Positions 18,634 through 28,006 of a stretch of DNA of 64,000 nucleotides are shown one piece after another. This DNA is from Lachnospiraceae bacterium UBA7050 (lineage in GTDB: Bacteria > Bacillota > Clostridia > Lachnospirales > Lachnospiraceae), in the NCBI GenBank assembly GCA_002493905.1, contig DLAJ01000002.1, positions 40,577 to 104,576 on the forward strand, in the 5' to 3' direction. A model generated the notes under the pieces. The model had not been told where the DNA came from and ran no database searches. It saw only the letters and a list, made by a program, of their open reading frames with translations. Made by a program: the position numbers and the translations under genes. How positions within the stretch are numbered: position 1 is the stretch's first letter; each line of letters opens with the position of its first letter.

Positions 18634-18732
18634 ATGAGCAGAACTGCTGGATGGCAGGAAAGGCTCTTTGATAATATGACTATAACAGAAGACAATTTGT
18701 TTGGCAAGCTGAAATATCAGGGAAATGAATGA
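18634..18732 (+). CDS. Candidate 32-residue small ORF coupled to the next gene
   Basis: ATG 18634 with GGAG 7 bases upstream; the product begins MSRTAGWQERLFDN and ends KLKYQGNE. Its stop overlaps the ATG of the following membrane-protein gene as ATGA, a classic coupling arrangement. It may be a real small protein, a leader peptide, or the tail of a lost gene. No homology recognised. Confidence 0.4.
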   Translation: MSRTAGWQERLFDNMTITEDNLFGKLKYQGNE

Positions 18733-20165
18733 TTATGCTTAAAGAAGGTAAAATGATGGTACTCGTTTTTTTCATTATCTATATGCTGCTGCCGTTTACG
18801 GGGGATTTGATGAACCCATGGATTCTGGCGGTACTGATTGCCGCGGCCGGATTGGCGGCGGTTGTCGCTTCCGGAAAGGGAAGAAACATGCTGGCGCCGG
18901 AACGCTTTCATCAGGAGCTGTGGATGGGTGCTGCGGCGGTGTTATCGTTTGGCATGGCGGCCGCCTGTGAAAACGGCGCATTTGGAACGAACCGCGGCGG
19001 AGAGATTTTTGTATATGTAGGATTGCTTGCAGCGCTTTTTTATGTCATGCGCGTGCAGGATACCATCAGAATGGCGCAATTTGATCTTGTATTCTATATT
19101 GGAAGTGTAATCCTGCTGCTCTATCTGGTTTCGTATGCAGTTGCGGCGGACATGCTTCTTGTGCCTGTCTGTCTGCTGTCCGATCAAACGGTCACGGATG
19201 CGGTCGGAATTGTAAATGCAATGATTGCCGTGTGGGGATTCTGTCGGGAAAAAGAGCGCATGAGAAGGGCAATGTACTGTGCGGGCGGAGTGGTCGCATT
19301 TTTGGTCGTCGCTTTGAATGATACGCCGGGCATGATGATTCTGCTGTTAGCCGGAATTTATGGATTCATATTGACGATGCCGCCGGGAGAAGTATATATC
19401 AAGCGGGGGCTGTCTTTATTTATCGGGGCTGCGTTTCTTACGTGCAATCTATCCCTGATCTTGGACTATACGGAGCTTTTTCGGTTGAAAGGGCTTTCGT
19501 ATTCGCTTCAGGGAAGTGTGCTTGCAGAATTGCTGCTCAGCGTGTTTACGCTTTATGTGGTCAGTATCTGGGACAGGCTGAAAGAAGACGGAGAACTGAA
19601 TAAAAAGGGGCTGTCCCTGCTGCAAAAAAAGTTAAAAAAGCTGGCAGTTGTCGGAGGAAAATTATTTTTGGTGCTCCTTTTATTTGGCGGAATTCACTTG
19701 TGGGTTGGACTGGACAATTTTATGCTGCTTTTTTTCGGGGAGAAATGGGCTGTAATGCAGGAGGGAATCATCCTTTCTGTGCTTGCGGATTGGGTCATCA
19801 GGATAAGCGGGGCACTTGCCGGGCTGTGGAAAGGGAATGTGCTTGCGTGCTGTTTTCAGGCGGGGGGCGTTATCGGTCTGTTGATCGGGACGGCTGTAAT
19901 CGCCTGGTCGCTGTGGCGGAGCATAAACGGTTTGACAGCTCGAAAAAACATGAGACTGGCGGTTGTTGTCTGTGGGGAGATCTATGCGCTGATGCTGCTG
20001 GCACCTGTTTCACTGGAGCTGCTGCCGTTTTATGCGGTATGGATCTATCTTTTTATCTGTGACTTGCAGCCAAGGACTGGGAAGAAAGCGGCGCAGGAGG
20101 AAGCAGAGACAGCGCAAAACAGGGAGAGATATAGTTTCAATAGGGTAAAAAATTTGATTAAATAG
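18729..20165 (+). CDS. Polytopic membrane protein of unknown function
   Basis: 478 residues with about 11 hydrophobic segments, a central basic cytoplasmic loop (LNKKGLSLLQKKLKKLA) and a charged C-terminal tail (QEEAETAQNRERY). ATG 18729 is chosen for its ATGA overlap with the preceding small ORF; ATG 18753 has an AAGAAGG site and is an alternative. Topology resembles O-antigen ligase/polymerase-type proteins, but no motif is convincing. Base composition is like the flanks, not like the island. Confidence 0.65.
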   Translation: MIMLKEGKMMVLVFFIIYMLLPFTGDLMNPWILAVLIAAAGLAAVVASGKGRNMLAPERFHQELWMGAAAVLSFGMAAACENGAFGTNRGGEIFVYVGLLAALFYVMRVQDTIRMAQFDLVFYIGSVILLLYLVSYAVAADMLLVPVCLLSDQTVTDAVGIVNAMIAVWGFCREKERMRRAMYCAGGVVAFLVVALNDTPGMMILLLAGIYGFILTMPPGEVYIKRGLSLFIGAAFLTCNLSLILDYTELFRLKGLSYSLQGSVLAELLLSVFTLYVVSIWDRLKEDGELNKKGLSLLQKKLKKLAVVGGKLFLVLLLFGGIHLWVGLDNFMLLFFGEKWAVMQEGIILSVLADWVIRISGALAGLWKGNVLACCFQAGGVIGLLIGTAVIAWSLWRSINGLTARKNMRLAVVVCGEIYALMLLAPVSLELLPFYAVWIYLFICDLQPRTGKKAAQEEAETAQNRERYSFNRVKNLIK

Positions 20166-20367
20166 ACAGTAGAAGAATATATGCTGACTTACAAAAATGT
20201 AAGCGAGCTGATAGAGAAGGTGAAATAAACGAAAATAACGGATTTCGCTTTAGGTCTTTACTTTTCTGCATGAATCATATAAAATACGGGTATATTAGGT
20301 TTCAGCTTAGAGCTGTGTGAAAAGGGTATTTTCTGCAGCACTATGCGCAAAGATATGAAAAAGACAA

Positions 20368-20748
20368 AGCGATGATAAAGAGAGTACATGGGAGAGCAGC
20401 TCTCCAGAGAAGGTTCCGGGCGGTGGACAGCAGACGGCGCACAACGGGTGCGTTCATGGCACGCCGCGGCTGAGAGGAACCGGGCGGTATCCCGTGGAAC
20501 ATGGCTTTTGAGCAGCGCACCGAACCGGCATAAAAATATGGTGGATATACTGATTCCACCGGCGCTTCCGCAGAGAAAAGAGACGTATGCCGGTAAGACT
20601 GCGACAGGTCCGCCTGTTACAGCGGCAGGGTACAATCTTTCTTAAGACGGTACCTGACGAGGCGTTTCCCGTAAGGGAATGCGAATAGAAGTGGTAACAC
20701 GGACTGCAGCAGGTTCGTCTTCTGATCTGGATGGAAGACGGGCTTTTT
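20368..20748 (+). promoter_or_regulatory. Methionine T-box riboswitch upstream of metS
   Basis: The leader begins with AAAGAGAGTAC near 20370, continues through a long stem I, and carries a candidate Met specifier ATG at 20501-20503 in the context GGAACATGG. The antiterminator T-box element is GTGGTAACACGG (20691-20702). The competing terminator is CGTCTTC (20716-20722) / GAAGACG (20734-20740) followed by a T run. Uncharged tRNA-Met should pair with the specifier and the T-box and allow metS expression. The preceding 20166-20367 shows only a weak CTTAC/GTAAG hairpin near 20190. Confidence 0.87.
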
Positions 20749-20854
20749 TGTTTTATTTCCTTATATGAAACGGACAGCCCACAGACAGCTCGGACATTGC
20801 GGAGGAATATGCACCGGCGCGTAAGCGCTGTGTGCCATTACAAGGAGGAACAGA

Positions 20855-22909
20855 ATGAATAAGGGCAAGTATTACATCACAACGGCGATCGCCTATACAT
20901 CGGGGAAACCGCATATCGGCAATAGCTACGAGATCGTTCTGGCTGACAGCATCGCCAGATTTAAGAGGAAGGACGGCTATGACGTCTTTTTTCAGACCGG
21001 GACCGACGAGCATGGACAAAAGATCGAATTGAAGGCAAAAGAGGCAGGCGTTACACCGAAAGTGTTCGTGGATCATGTGGCCGGACAGATTCGTGAAATC
21101 TGCGACAATCTGGATACGTCCTATGATAAATTTATCAGAACGACCGATGAGGCGCATGAGCGTCAGGTACAGAAAATATTCAAACGCCTTTATGATCAGG
21201 GAGACATCTATAAAGGTTCCTATGAGGGACTGTACTGTACGCCCTGTGAGTCGTTTTGGACGCAGTCCCAGCTCGTGGACGGCAAATGCCCTGACTGCGG
21301 ACGCGAGGTCAAGCCGGCGAAAGAAGAAGCGTATTTCTTCAAAATGAGTAAATATGCCGACAGGCTGATTGCGCATATTGAATCGCACCCCGAATTTATC
21401 CAGCCCGTTTCGCGTAAAAACGAGATGATGAATAATTTCCTGAAACCGGGTCTTCAGGATTTATGCGTTTCGAGAACTTCATTTACATGGGGGATTCCGG
21501 TTGACTTTGATGACAAGCATGTCGTTTATGTATGGCTGGACGCGCTTTCCAACTATATTACCGGAATCGGGTATGATGCGGAGGGAAATAGTACAGAACA
21601 GTATCAGAAGCTCTGGCCGGCGGATCTGCATCTGATCGGTAAAGATATTATCCGCTTTCATACGATATACTGGCCGATTTTCCTTATGGCGCTGGGAGAG
21701 CCGCTTCCGAAACAGATATTTGGCCACCCGTGGCTGCTTCAGGGCGATGGGAAGATGAGCAAATCAAAGGGAAATGTCATTTATGCCGAGGACCTGATTC
21801 AATTCTTCGGTGTGGATGCCGTGCGCTATTTTGTACTTCACGAGATGCCGTTTGAGAATGACGGTGTGATTACATGGGACCTCATGGTAGAGCGGTTAAA
21901 TTCCGATCTTGCAAATACACTCGGAAATCTGGTAAACCGGACGATTTCCATGAGCAATAAATATTTTGGCGGCGTAATGACCGACGGCGGAACGGGTGTG
22001 GACGAGGGCGCGCAGGATGTGGACGATGAGCTTCGGCACACGGCGGTCAGCACTTACGAGCGTGTGGCGAAAAGGATGAACGAACTTCGTGTTGCCGACG
22101 CGATTACTGAGATTTTTACGCTTTTTAAGAGGTGTAATAAATATATTGACGAAACGATGCCGTGGGCGCTTGCGAAGGATGAGACAAAAAAGGCCCGTCT
22201 GCAGACGGTGCTTTATAATCTGGCGGAGGGTATTTTGATCGGGGCGTCGCTTTTAGAGCCGTTTATGCCTAAGACGGCGGTTAAGATTGCGGAGCAGTTT
22301 CATACGTCCCTCCGTCCATTCGATACACTTCAGAAATTTGGCCTGTATCCTTCCGGAACAAAAGTGGCGGAAACGCCGGAAATCCTGTTTGCCCGTCAGG
22401 ACTTAAAAGAGGTTATGGAGCGGGTTGAAGCAATGATTGTTGAGCGAAAGAAGGAGGCGGGTGCGCAGAACGGCGTTGAGACAGGAAATCCGGCGCAGAA
22501 GGATGACATCGCGGCACAGGCAGAGGCGGCGGGTAATGGTGCCGGCGGCCTGCCGGAGCAGGACATTGATATAGAAGCGAAGCCGGAGATCACGTATGAG
22601 GATTTTGCAAAGCTGCAGTTTCAGGTGGGTGAGATTCTTGCCTGTGAGGAGGTCCCGAAGAGCAAAAAGCTTCTTTGTTCAAAAGTAAAGATCGGCTCGG
22701 AAGTGAAACAGATTGTGTCGGGGATTAAACAGCATTATACGGCGCAGGAAATGGTTGGAAAAAAAGTGATGGTGTTGGTGAATTTGAAACCGGCAACGCT
22801 GGCAGGCGTGGTATCGGAGGGCATGCTGTTATGCGCTGAGGATGCGGACGGGAAGCTTGCGCTGGTATCGCCGGAGAAGCCGATGCCGTCAGGCGCGGAA
22901 ATCTGTTAG
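20855..22909 (+). CDS. metG: Methionyl-tRNA synthetase
   Basis: 684 residues, class I synthetase that charges tRNA-Met in the cytoplasm. KPHIGNS (18-24) is the HIGH-type motif and KMSKS is at 300-304. Four Cys in CTPC ... CPDC (around 128-147) form the zinc knuckle. A polar linker near residues 530-575 leads to a C-terminal tRNA-binding (EMAP/Trbp111) domain from FAKLQFQVGEILACEEV to the end, the usual long Firmicute form. AAGGAGG precedes ATG 20855. Expression is controlled by the T-box leader upstream. Confidence 0.97.
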   Translation: MNKGKYYITTAIAYTSGKPHIGNSYEIVLADSIARFKRKDGYDVFFQTGTDEHGQKIELKAKEAGVTPKVFVDHVAGQIREICDNLDTSYDKFIRTTDEAHERQVQKIFKRLYDQGDIYKGSYEGLYCTPCESFWTQSQLVDGKCPDCGREVKPAKEEAYFFKMSKYADRLIAHIESHPEFIQPVSRKNEMMNNFLKPGLQDLCVSRTSFTWGIPVDFDDKHVVYVWLDALSNYITGIGYDAEGNSTEQYQKLWPADLHLIGKDIIRFHTIYWPIFLMALGEPLPKQIFGHPWLLQGDGKMSKSKGNVIYAEDLIQFFGVDAVRYFVLHEMPFENDGVITWDLMVERLNSDLANTLGNLVNRTISMSNKYFGGVMTDGGTGVDEGAQDVDDELRHTAVSTYERVAKRMNELRVADAITEIFTLFKRCNKYIDETMPWALAKDETKKARLQTVLYNLAEGILIGASLLEPFMPKTAVKIAEQFHTSLRPFDTLQKFGLYPSGTKVAETPEILFARQDLKEVMERVEAMIVERKKEAGAQNGVETGNPAQKDDIAAQAEAAGNGAGGLPEQDIDIEAKPEITYEDFAKLQFQVGEILACEEVPKSKKLLCSKVKIGSEVKQIVSGIKQHYTAQEMVGKKVMVLVNLKPATLAGVVSEGMLLCAEDADGKLALVSPEKPMPSGAEIC

Positions 22910-22921
22910 GAGGTGACAGTG

Positions 22922-23890
22922 GTGTCAAAAAAAGAAGATATTTTTTTCGATTCAAGAGACGGGAAAACGAGAATTCACGGTGTTATCTGGAAGCCGGACT
23001 GCATGACCGGCGAGCATCCGCGCAATCCGCGGTGTGTTCTCCAGATCGTGCATGGTATGGAAGAGTATGTGGAACGCTATGACGAATTTGCGCGTTATAT
23101 GAACGAACATGACATATGTGTCATCGGAGAAGATCACCTCGGACATGGGCAGTCCGTTAAAGAGAAAAAAGATTTGGGGTATTTCTGCCCGGGCGATGCC
23201 GCGACGGTGGTGGTGCGCGATGCGCACCGTCTGAAAAAAATCGTGCAGGAACAGCTTCCAGATGTACCGTTCCTGATTCTGGGGCACAGCATGGGTTCGT
23301 TTATTGTACGAAATTATATCTGCCGCTACGGGACGGGGATTTCCGGCGCTATCATCGCGGGAACCGGCTCAAAATCCAGAATCGTGCTCGGCGCGGGGAA
23401 AGTGACGACAAGGGTGATGGCACTTTTTAAGGGATGGCACTATAAGAGCGCGCTTGTCCAGAAAATGGCATTTAACGGCTATGGAAGGCGGCTTAAAAAT
23501 TCGCAGAGCACGAACGGCTGGCTCTGTGCGAATGCGGAAACCGTAAAACGGTATGACGCTGATCCGCTCTGTGGATTTGGCTTTACCCTGAACGGATTTC
23601 ATACGCTTTTTACATTGATCTCACGCTGCCAGTCACCGCTTTATCTTAAGAGAATTCCGAAGCGTCTGCCGCTGCTTTTTGTGGCGGGAGAGGAAGATCC
23701 GGTCGGCAATTATGGGAAGGGTGTCCGCAGGGCGTATGAGTCTTACCGCTTAAGAGGCATGGCTAATCTGGAGATGAAGCTTTATAAGAATGACCGGCAT
23801 GAGATTTTGAATGAGGCAGATAGGAAGACCGTTTCCGGGGATATATACCGTTGGATTGAAGGCGTGCTTTCGGCGAAGACGTCCCGTTAA
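22922..23890 (+). CDS. Alpha/beta hydrolase, monoacylglycerol lipase/lysophospholipase type
   Basis: About 322 residues. AGGAGG overlaps the metS stop, so GTG 22919 or 22922 is the start; I use 22922 for spacing. LILGHSMGSFI is the nucleophile elbow (GxSxG), GEDHLGHGQS is the oxyanion-side loop of the Hydrolase_4 family, FVAGEEDPVGNYG carries the acid and NDRHEILNE the catalytic His. These enzymes hydrolyse monoacylglycerols or lysophospholipids. Likely co-transcribed with metS. A hairpin plus T run follows. Confidence 0.88.
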   Translation: MSKKEDIFFDSRDGKTRIHGVIWKPDCMTGEHPRNPRCVLQIVHGMEEYVERYDEFARYMNEHDICVIGEDHLGHGQSVKEKKDLGYFCPGDAATVVVRDAHRLKKIVQEQLPDVPFLILGHSMGSFIVRNYICRYGTGISGAIIAGTGSKSRIVLGAGKVTTRVMALFKGWHYKSALVQKMAFNGYGRRLKNSQSTNGWLCANAETVKRYDADPLCGFGFTLNGFHTLFTLISRCQSPLYLKRIPKRLPLLFVAGEEDPVGNYGKGVRRAYESYRLRGMANLEMKLYKNDRHEILNEADRKTVSGDIYRWIEGVLSAKTSR

Positions 23891-23940
23891 AAAGACCACG
23901 CTTCCGCTTCTGGGTTCCGCCGTGCCGGAATGAGTCCACA

Positions 23941-23971
23941 AAAGAGGCAGTGCGGATGTGCTGTCTTTTTT
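23941..23971 (+). terminator. Rho-independent terminator after the hydrolase gene
   Basis: AAAGAGGCAG (23941-23950), a 10-nt loop, CTGTCTTTTTT. The stem includes a G-U pair and a mismatch, and the T run is clear. Confidence 0.6.
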
Positions 23972-24015
23972 GTCATAAAAAATAAACGGACCAGCAGTGC
24001 GGCGCGCGCCTGTTG

Positions 24016-24044
24016 TATGATGGTAATTGTTTCAAATAAGGGTG
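24016..24044 (+). promoter_or_regulatory. Promoter with a shared downstream motif
   Basis: A -10-like TATGAT (24016-24021) is followed after exactly 7 bases by GTTTCAAATAAGGGTG (24029-24044). The same arrangement occurs upstream of the ABC ATPase gene (28007-28035). No good -35 box is present in either case, which suggests activator dependence or an operator at the start of the transcript (inference). Confidence 0.45.
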
Positions 24045-24131
24045 TCGATGAATAATATCGGGTGTCAGATACATAATGGTTACTAATGAATATATTGGAT
24101 ACGAATTTGGCTTGACGGAAAGGATGATATG

Positions 24132-25121
24132 ATGAAGATTGCATTTTACAGTACAAAACCTTACGACCGTGTTTGGTTTGAGCCTATGGGAAAAGACTAT
24201 GGCTTTGATATTCATTTTATTGAGATGCCCTGTAATGCGGATACGATCTTTCTGGCAAAAGGATATGATGCGATCTGCATTTTTGTGAACGACTATGTCA
24301 ATGCGGAGATGATCGACAGACTGTATGAAATGAAAGTAAAAGCGATTCTTCTTCGCAGCGCGGGCTTTAATCATGTGGACGTAAAAGCGGCGGAGGACAA
24401 GATCACAATCCTGCGTGTGCCGAGCTATTCGCCGGAGGCTGTTGCAGAATTTGCCATGGCGATGTTTTTGACCGTAAACCGTTTTACGCATAAGGCGTAT
24501 ACACGGACGAGAGACTTTAATATGAACATTAACGGCTTTATGGGAAAGGATATGTTTCATAAAGTGGCGGGCGTGATCGGAACCGGTAAGATCGGGCAGG
24601 CGATGATCCGTATTTTCAACGGATTTTCCATGCATGTCATTGCGTATGACCCGTACCCGAACCATACGCTGGATGTGGAGTATGTTTCTCTGGAAGAACT
24701 GCTCGCCCAGTCTGATTTTATCTCCCTGCACTGTCCTCTGACCCAGCAGACGCAGCATCTGATTAACCGGGATGCGATCGACCGGATGAAGGAAGGGGTA
24801 TATCTGGTAAACACTTCGCGCGGCGCACTGATCGATACGGAAGCAGTGATTGACGGACTGGTCAGCCGCAAGATCGGCGGACTCGGACTCGATGTTTACG
24901 AAGAAGAAGAGGGCGTTTTTTATGAGGACTGCTCCAATGAGATTATGACGGATGAAAACCTGGCGAGGCTGACCACGTTTCCGAATGTATTGATTACGTC
25001 CCATATGGGATTTTTTACGAGAGAGGCAATGCAGGCAATTGCGCAGGTTACTCTGGAAAACGCATATGCACTTGAAAACGGGCTGCCGCTTGTCAATCAG
25101 GTTGGGAAATGCATGGAGTGA
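24132..25121 (+). CDS. D-lactate dehydrogenase-type 2-hydroxyacid dehydrogenase
   Basis: 329 residues from ATG 24132 (GGAAAGGA at 7 bases; ATG 24129 is possible). GVIGTGKIGQAM is the NAD-binding Rossmann loop; LRSAGFNHVD, VNTSRGALIDT and LITSHMGFFTREAM carry the Arg, Glu-side and His catalytic elements of the D-isomer 2-hydroxyacid dehydrogenases. LGLDVYEEEEGVFYED is typical of fermentative D-LDH (LdhA group). It reduces pyruvate to D-lactate in fermentation. A second, VanH-type member of the family is at 44101-45054. Confidence 0.9.
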   Translation: MKIAFYSTKPYDRVWFEPMGKDYGFDIHFIEMPCNADTIFLAKGYDAICIFVNDYVNAEMIDRLYEMKVKAILLRSAGFNHVDVKAAEDKITILRVPSYSPEAVAEFAMAMFLTVNRFTHKAYTRTRDFNMNINGFMGKDMFHKVAGVIGTGKIGQAMIRIFNGFSMHVIAYDPYPNHTLDVEYVSLEELLAQSDFISLHCPLTQQTQHLINRDAIDRMKEGVYLVNTSRGALIDTEAVIDGLVSRKIGGLGLDVYEEEEGVFYEDCSNEIMTDENLARLTTFPNVLITSHMGFFTREAMQAIAQVTLENAYALENGLPLVNQVGKCME

Positions 25122-25224
25122 TCCGTCGTTATATTTTGTTGTGCGGGAATCAAATCGTCTCTTGCGCTTGTCGTCATGTTTCGGTATACTGTGAGTATGG
25201 GACAGTGAACGGTAAAAGGATTTG

Positions 25225-25704
25225 ATGCGCATGGGAATGACGGATAAATATGAATATCGCAGCGCGCATCCGGACGAATGGCAGGATGCGATGGGGCTTG
25301 CATGGCGGGTGTTCCTTAAATATGTTGCGCCGGGATATTCCGAAGAAGGAATTAACAGTTTTCGTGATTTTTTGACGGATAACGAACTGTATCATATGTT
25401 CACGGCAGGCAGTTATCGCTTGTTTGGCGCTTTTGACGCAGGCAGGATGATTGGAATGATCACACTGCGCGGCGGGCAGCATATTTCACTTTTATTTGTG
25501 GATGCGAAATATCAGCGCCGCGGAATCGGCGCTTCTCTGATTCGGGTTGCAGGTCAGTATGCATGCGGGAAAGAGGGCGGCAGACTGACCGTAAACGCAG
25601 CTCCGGGCGCGGTTGGTTTTTATCACAGAGTCGGTTTTCTGGATACCGACACCGAACGGCTTGCGGAAGGAATCCGCTATGTGCCGATGGAATTCTTTTT
25701 ATGA
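25225..25704 (+). CDS. GNAT family N-acetyltransferase
   Basis: About 159 residues. LFVDAKYQRRGIGASLIRVA is the acetyl-CoA motif A (Q/RxxGxG/A) and FYHRVGFLDTD is motif B. Start is one of three close ATGs (25225, 25231, 25237) after AAAAGGA. Substrate cannot be told. It is followed closely by the HD-GYP gene. Confidence 0.87.
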   Translation: MRMGMTDKYEYRSAHPDEWQDAMGLAWRVFLKYVAPGYSEEGINSFRDFLTDNELYHMFTAGSYRLFGAFDAGRMIGMITLRGGQHISLLFVDAKYQRRGIGASLIRVAGQYACGKEGGRLTVNAAPGAVGFYHRVGFLDTDTERLAEGIRYVPMEFFL

Positions 25705-25800
25705 TCGAACAAAGGGAGAAGATTGAATTAGAAAAATGTTCAAGCGGGCGCTTTGCGCTTGGCGCAAAGCACAAACTTTGGGAAGGAGCAGGGATATCAT

Positions 25801-27177
25801 ATGGAATATATCAAAAGTAAAGATATTTGTATTCTGATTCGGGATACCTTGGCATTGATCGATAAAAGAATCATTGAGCATGGCAGCAGGACGGCTTATA
25901 TCTTTAGCCGCATGCTTGCATGCCGGGGCGGGTATGAGCAGTACGAGATTGCTGATCTGGCGATTTTAGCGATATTGCATGATTTTGGCGCATATAAAAC
26001 GGATAATGTTCATGAGATGATGCGCGTTGAGCTTCAGGACCCAATGCCTCATTCCATTTACGGATATCTTTTTTTCAGATATCTTTCTCCGCACCCTGAA
26101 TATGCAAGGATTCTTCTTTATCACCATCTTGATTACAATCAGACGCTGGATATTAAAGATGATTACATAGAGCTTGCAAGGGACTTAAATCTTGCGGAAA
26201 AGGTAGAGATTTACCATTCAGCGCTGGAAAATGATTTTTCAGCCGGAATGCTTTCAAAGGATATTGGTACCCGCTATGGGGAAGATTCTTTTCAGCTGTT
26301 GGAGGAGGCGGTACAAAAATACGATATTATCTCAAAGCTGACGGACGGAAGCTACAGGCAGGAACTGGACGGAATTTTGGATTACGTGCTTCTAAGCGAT
26401 CAGGAGAAGCTTGGTTATCTGAACATGCTGATGTACTGCATCGGCTTCCGCAGCGAGTATGCTGTGATTGATTCTGTGACCTGCATATGCGTCTGCAAAG
26501 AGATCGGTAAGCTTTGCGGCCTGAAGGAGGAAGAGCAGGAGCTTCTTTACTATAGTGCACTGCTCCATGATATAGGTATGCTTTCCGTGCCTAGGAAGAT
26601 TATTCAGTCAAAAGATAATCTGGATTCCGAACAGCTGGGCATTCTGCAAAAGCATGTTCAGTGTGCGAGGGAAATTCTGCTCGGACGCATTAATCAGAAT
26701 GTTGTGGATGTTGTATATGCGCATCATGAGCGCCTCGACGGCAGTGGTTACCCGGTTGGAAAGAAGACGGGACCGATGAATCAGCTTCAGCGTATTTTAC
26801 AGATCGCGGACGTGATTACCAGTCTGACCAATGAGTGGTCTTATGACACGGTAAGGCGTAAAGACGGCACACTGCGCCAGATTAAGGACGAGGCCATTAC
26901 ACTTGAGCATAATACGCAGAATGAAGCGGTCATTATGGGTTCGGACTCTAAAGATGAGGCGATTAACGCGCTTCGTCAGGCGACAAAAGAAAAGACGATC
27001 AGTGTGCTGGAAGAAGAGGCGAAAAACGGCAGGCTGGATAGAAGGATTGTGGATAGTTTTATTAAAGCGTACGATATGATTATGTTAAAGGTGCGCAAGG
27101 AATCCAAAGAGATTCTGCGCATGCATACAAAGCTGCACCGGCAGTACCGGCTTGTGTACCACAAGATTAAGAAATGA
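25801..27177 (+). CDS. Tandem HD / HD-GYP domain protein
   Basis: 458 residues from ATG 25801. The N-terminal half has a first HD-type domain (HGSRTAYIFSRML ... LAILHDFGAYKTDN ... YHHLDYN). The C-terminal half has ALLHDIGMLSVP and HHERLDGSGYP, the HD-GYP metal and signature motifs of cyclic-di-GMP phosphodiesterases. A charged insert near residues 370-410 separates the last helices. Cytoplasmic; no receiver domain. Likely degrades c-di-GMP, which fits with a GGDEF protein at 32.9 kb and flagellar genes here. It overlaps an in-frame upstream ATG of the next gene. Confidence 0.85.
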   Translation: MEYIKSKDICILIRDTLALIDKRIIEHGSRTAYIFSRMLACRGGYEQYEIADLAILAILHDFGAYKTDNVHEMMRVELQDPMPHSIYGYLFFRYLSPHPEYARILLYHHLDYNQTLDIKDDYIELARDLNLAEKVEIYHSALENDFSAGMLSKDIGTRYGEDSFQLLEEAVQKYDIISKLTDGSYRQELDGILDYVLLSDQEKLGYLNMLMYCIGFRSEYAVIDSVTCICVCKEIGKLCGLKEEEQELLYYSALLHDIGMLSVPRKIIQSKDNLDSEQLGILQKHVQCAREILLGRINQNVVDVVYAHHERLDGSGYPVGKKTGPMNQLQRILQIADVITSLTNEWSYDTVRRKDGTLRQIKDEAITLEHNTQNEAVIMGSDSKDEAINALRQATKEKTISVLEEEAKNGRLDRRIVDSFIKAYDMIMLKVRKESKEILRMHTKLHRQYRLVYHKIKK

Positions 27178-27185
27178 GGAATCCC

Positions 27186-27860
27186 ATGAAAAAATTTTTC
27201 ATGATGGAGGGGAAGTTTTTTAATGTCCTTTCCAAAATTGCGGATCTGCTGTGGCTGAATGTGCTGACGATCCTCTGCTGCGTTCCCGTCATTACCGCGG
27301 GGGCGTCGATAACCGCCATGTACAGCGTTACGCTTGCAATGGTAAAAAATGAAGAAGGATACCTGACAAAGAGTTTTTTTAAGGCTTTTGCTGCAAATTT
27401 TCTTCCGGCGACCGCAATGTGGGCTGTCATTTTGGGGGGCGGGCTGGTCATTCTGGCAGACGTGTACATTATTGGTAATTATGCGCCGCAGTTTAAGGTA
27501 TGGCTTCTCGTGCCGATGTGTTTTATTGTGATTGTGCTGCTGGCATTGTTTTTGTATGTGTTTCCGCTGCAGGCATATTTTAAGAACACGATACGGGGAA
27601 CGATGGGGAATGCACTGAGGCTGGCTGTCGCGCATCTCCCGTATACGATTGTATTTTTAATCCTGCAGGCGATGCCTGTAGTCGTTATTTATTATGTGAC
27701 AAATATCGGCTTTTTGGCAGCGCTGGGCTGGGGCTTTGCGGGAATCGGCTATCTCTGTTCTTTTGCCTATCGAGGCATTTTTCATAAGTATGAGGTACAT
27801 GAGGAAGAAGAGGAATCTGCGGAAACGGCTGAGAACATTTCTGACAGACAGGCAGAGTGA
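27186..27860 (+). CDS. DUF624 (YesL-like) membrane protein
   Basis: About 224 residues from ATG 27186 (GAGGA before it; ATG 27174 overlaps the upstream stop). FNVLSKIADLLWLNVLTILCC followed by VITAGASITAMYSVTLAMV is the DUF624 signature; there are five hydrophobic segments and an acidic tail. YesL-type proteins usually accompany sugar ABC transporters; an ABC ATPase of that class follows here. Precise role unknown. Confidence 0.85.
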   Translation: MKKFFMMEGKFFNVLSKIADLLWLNVLTILCCVPVITAGASITAMYSVTLAMVKNEEGYLTKSFFKAFAANFLPATAMWAVILGGGLVILADVYIIGNYAPQFKVWLLVPMCFIVIVLLALFLYVFPLQAYFKNTIRGTMGNALRLAVAHLPYTIVFLILQAMPVVVIYYVTNIGFLAALGWGFAGIGYLCSFAYRGIFHKYEVHEEEEESAETAENISDRQAE

Positions 27861-27867
27861 GGTTGGA

Positions 27868-27907
27868 CATAATAGCCAATAAGGGGGACAAATTCTTGGC
27901 TATTATG
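27868..27907. repeat. Perfect 12-bp inverted repeat
   Basis: CATAATAGCCAA (27868-27879) and TTGGCTATTATG (27896-27907) with a 16-nt loop. Located just after the DUF624 stop; no T run. It may be a terminator-like hairpin or an operator for the downstream promoter. Confidence 0.5.
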
Positions 27908-28006
27908 CTCAAGAAAGATGTCTGAAATCTCTTTTATGAGCACATTTTACAAAGAGAAGAGAAATCTTTGTGTAATAGTGGCATAGCCAAAATAAGCGTT
28001 TTTCGC

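Noticed and set aside
20388..20645. Small + strand frame before metS
   Set aside because: It lies inside the T-box leader; RNA structure explains the sequence.
24132..25121. Second vanH
   Set aside because: It is a D-isomer dehydrogenase, but motifs fit fermentative LdhA better and no ligase or vanX is next to it.
23973..25232. Long open frame (419 codons) on the minus strand
   Set aside because: It lies opposite the D-lactate dehydrogenase gene, has His/Arg/Cys-rich antisense-type composition and no ribosome site or motif.
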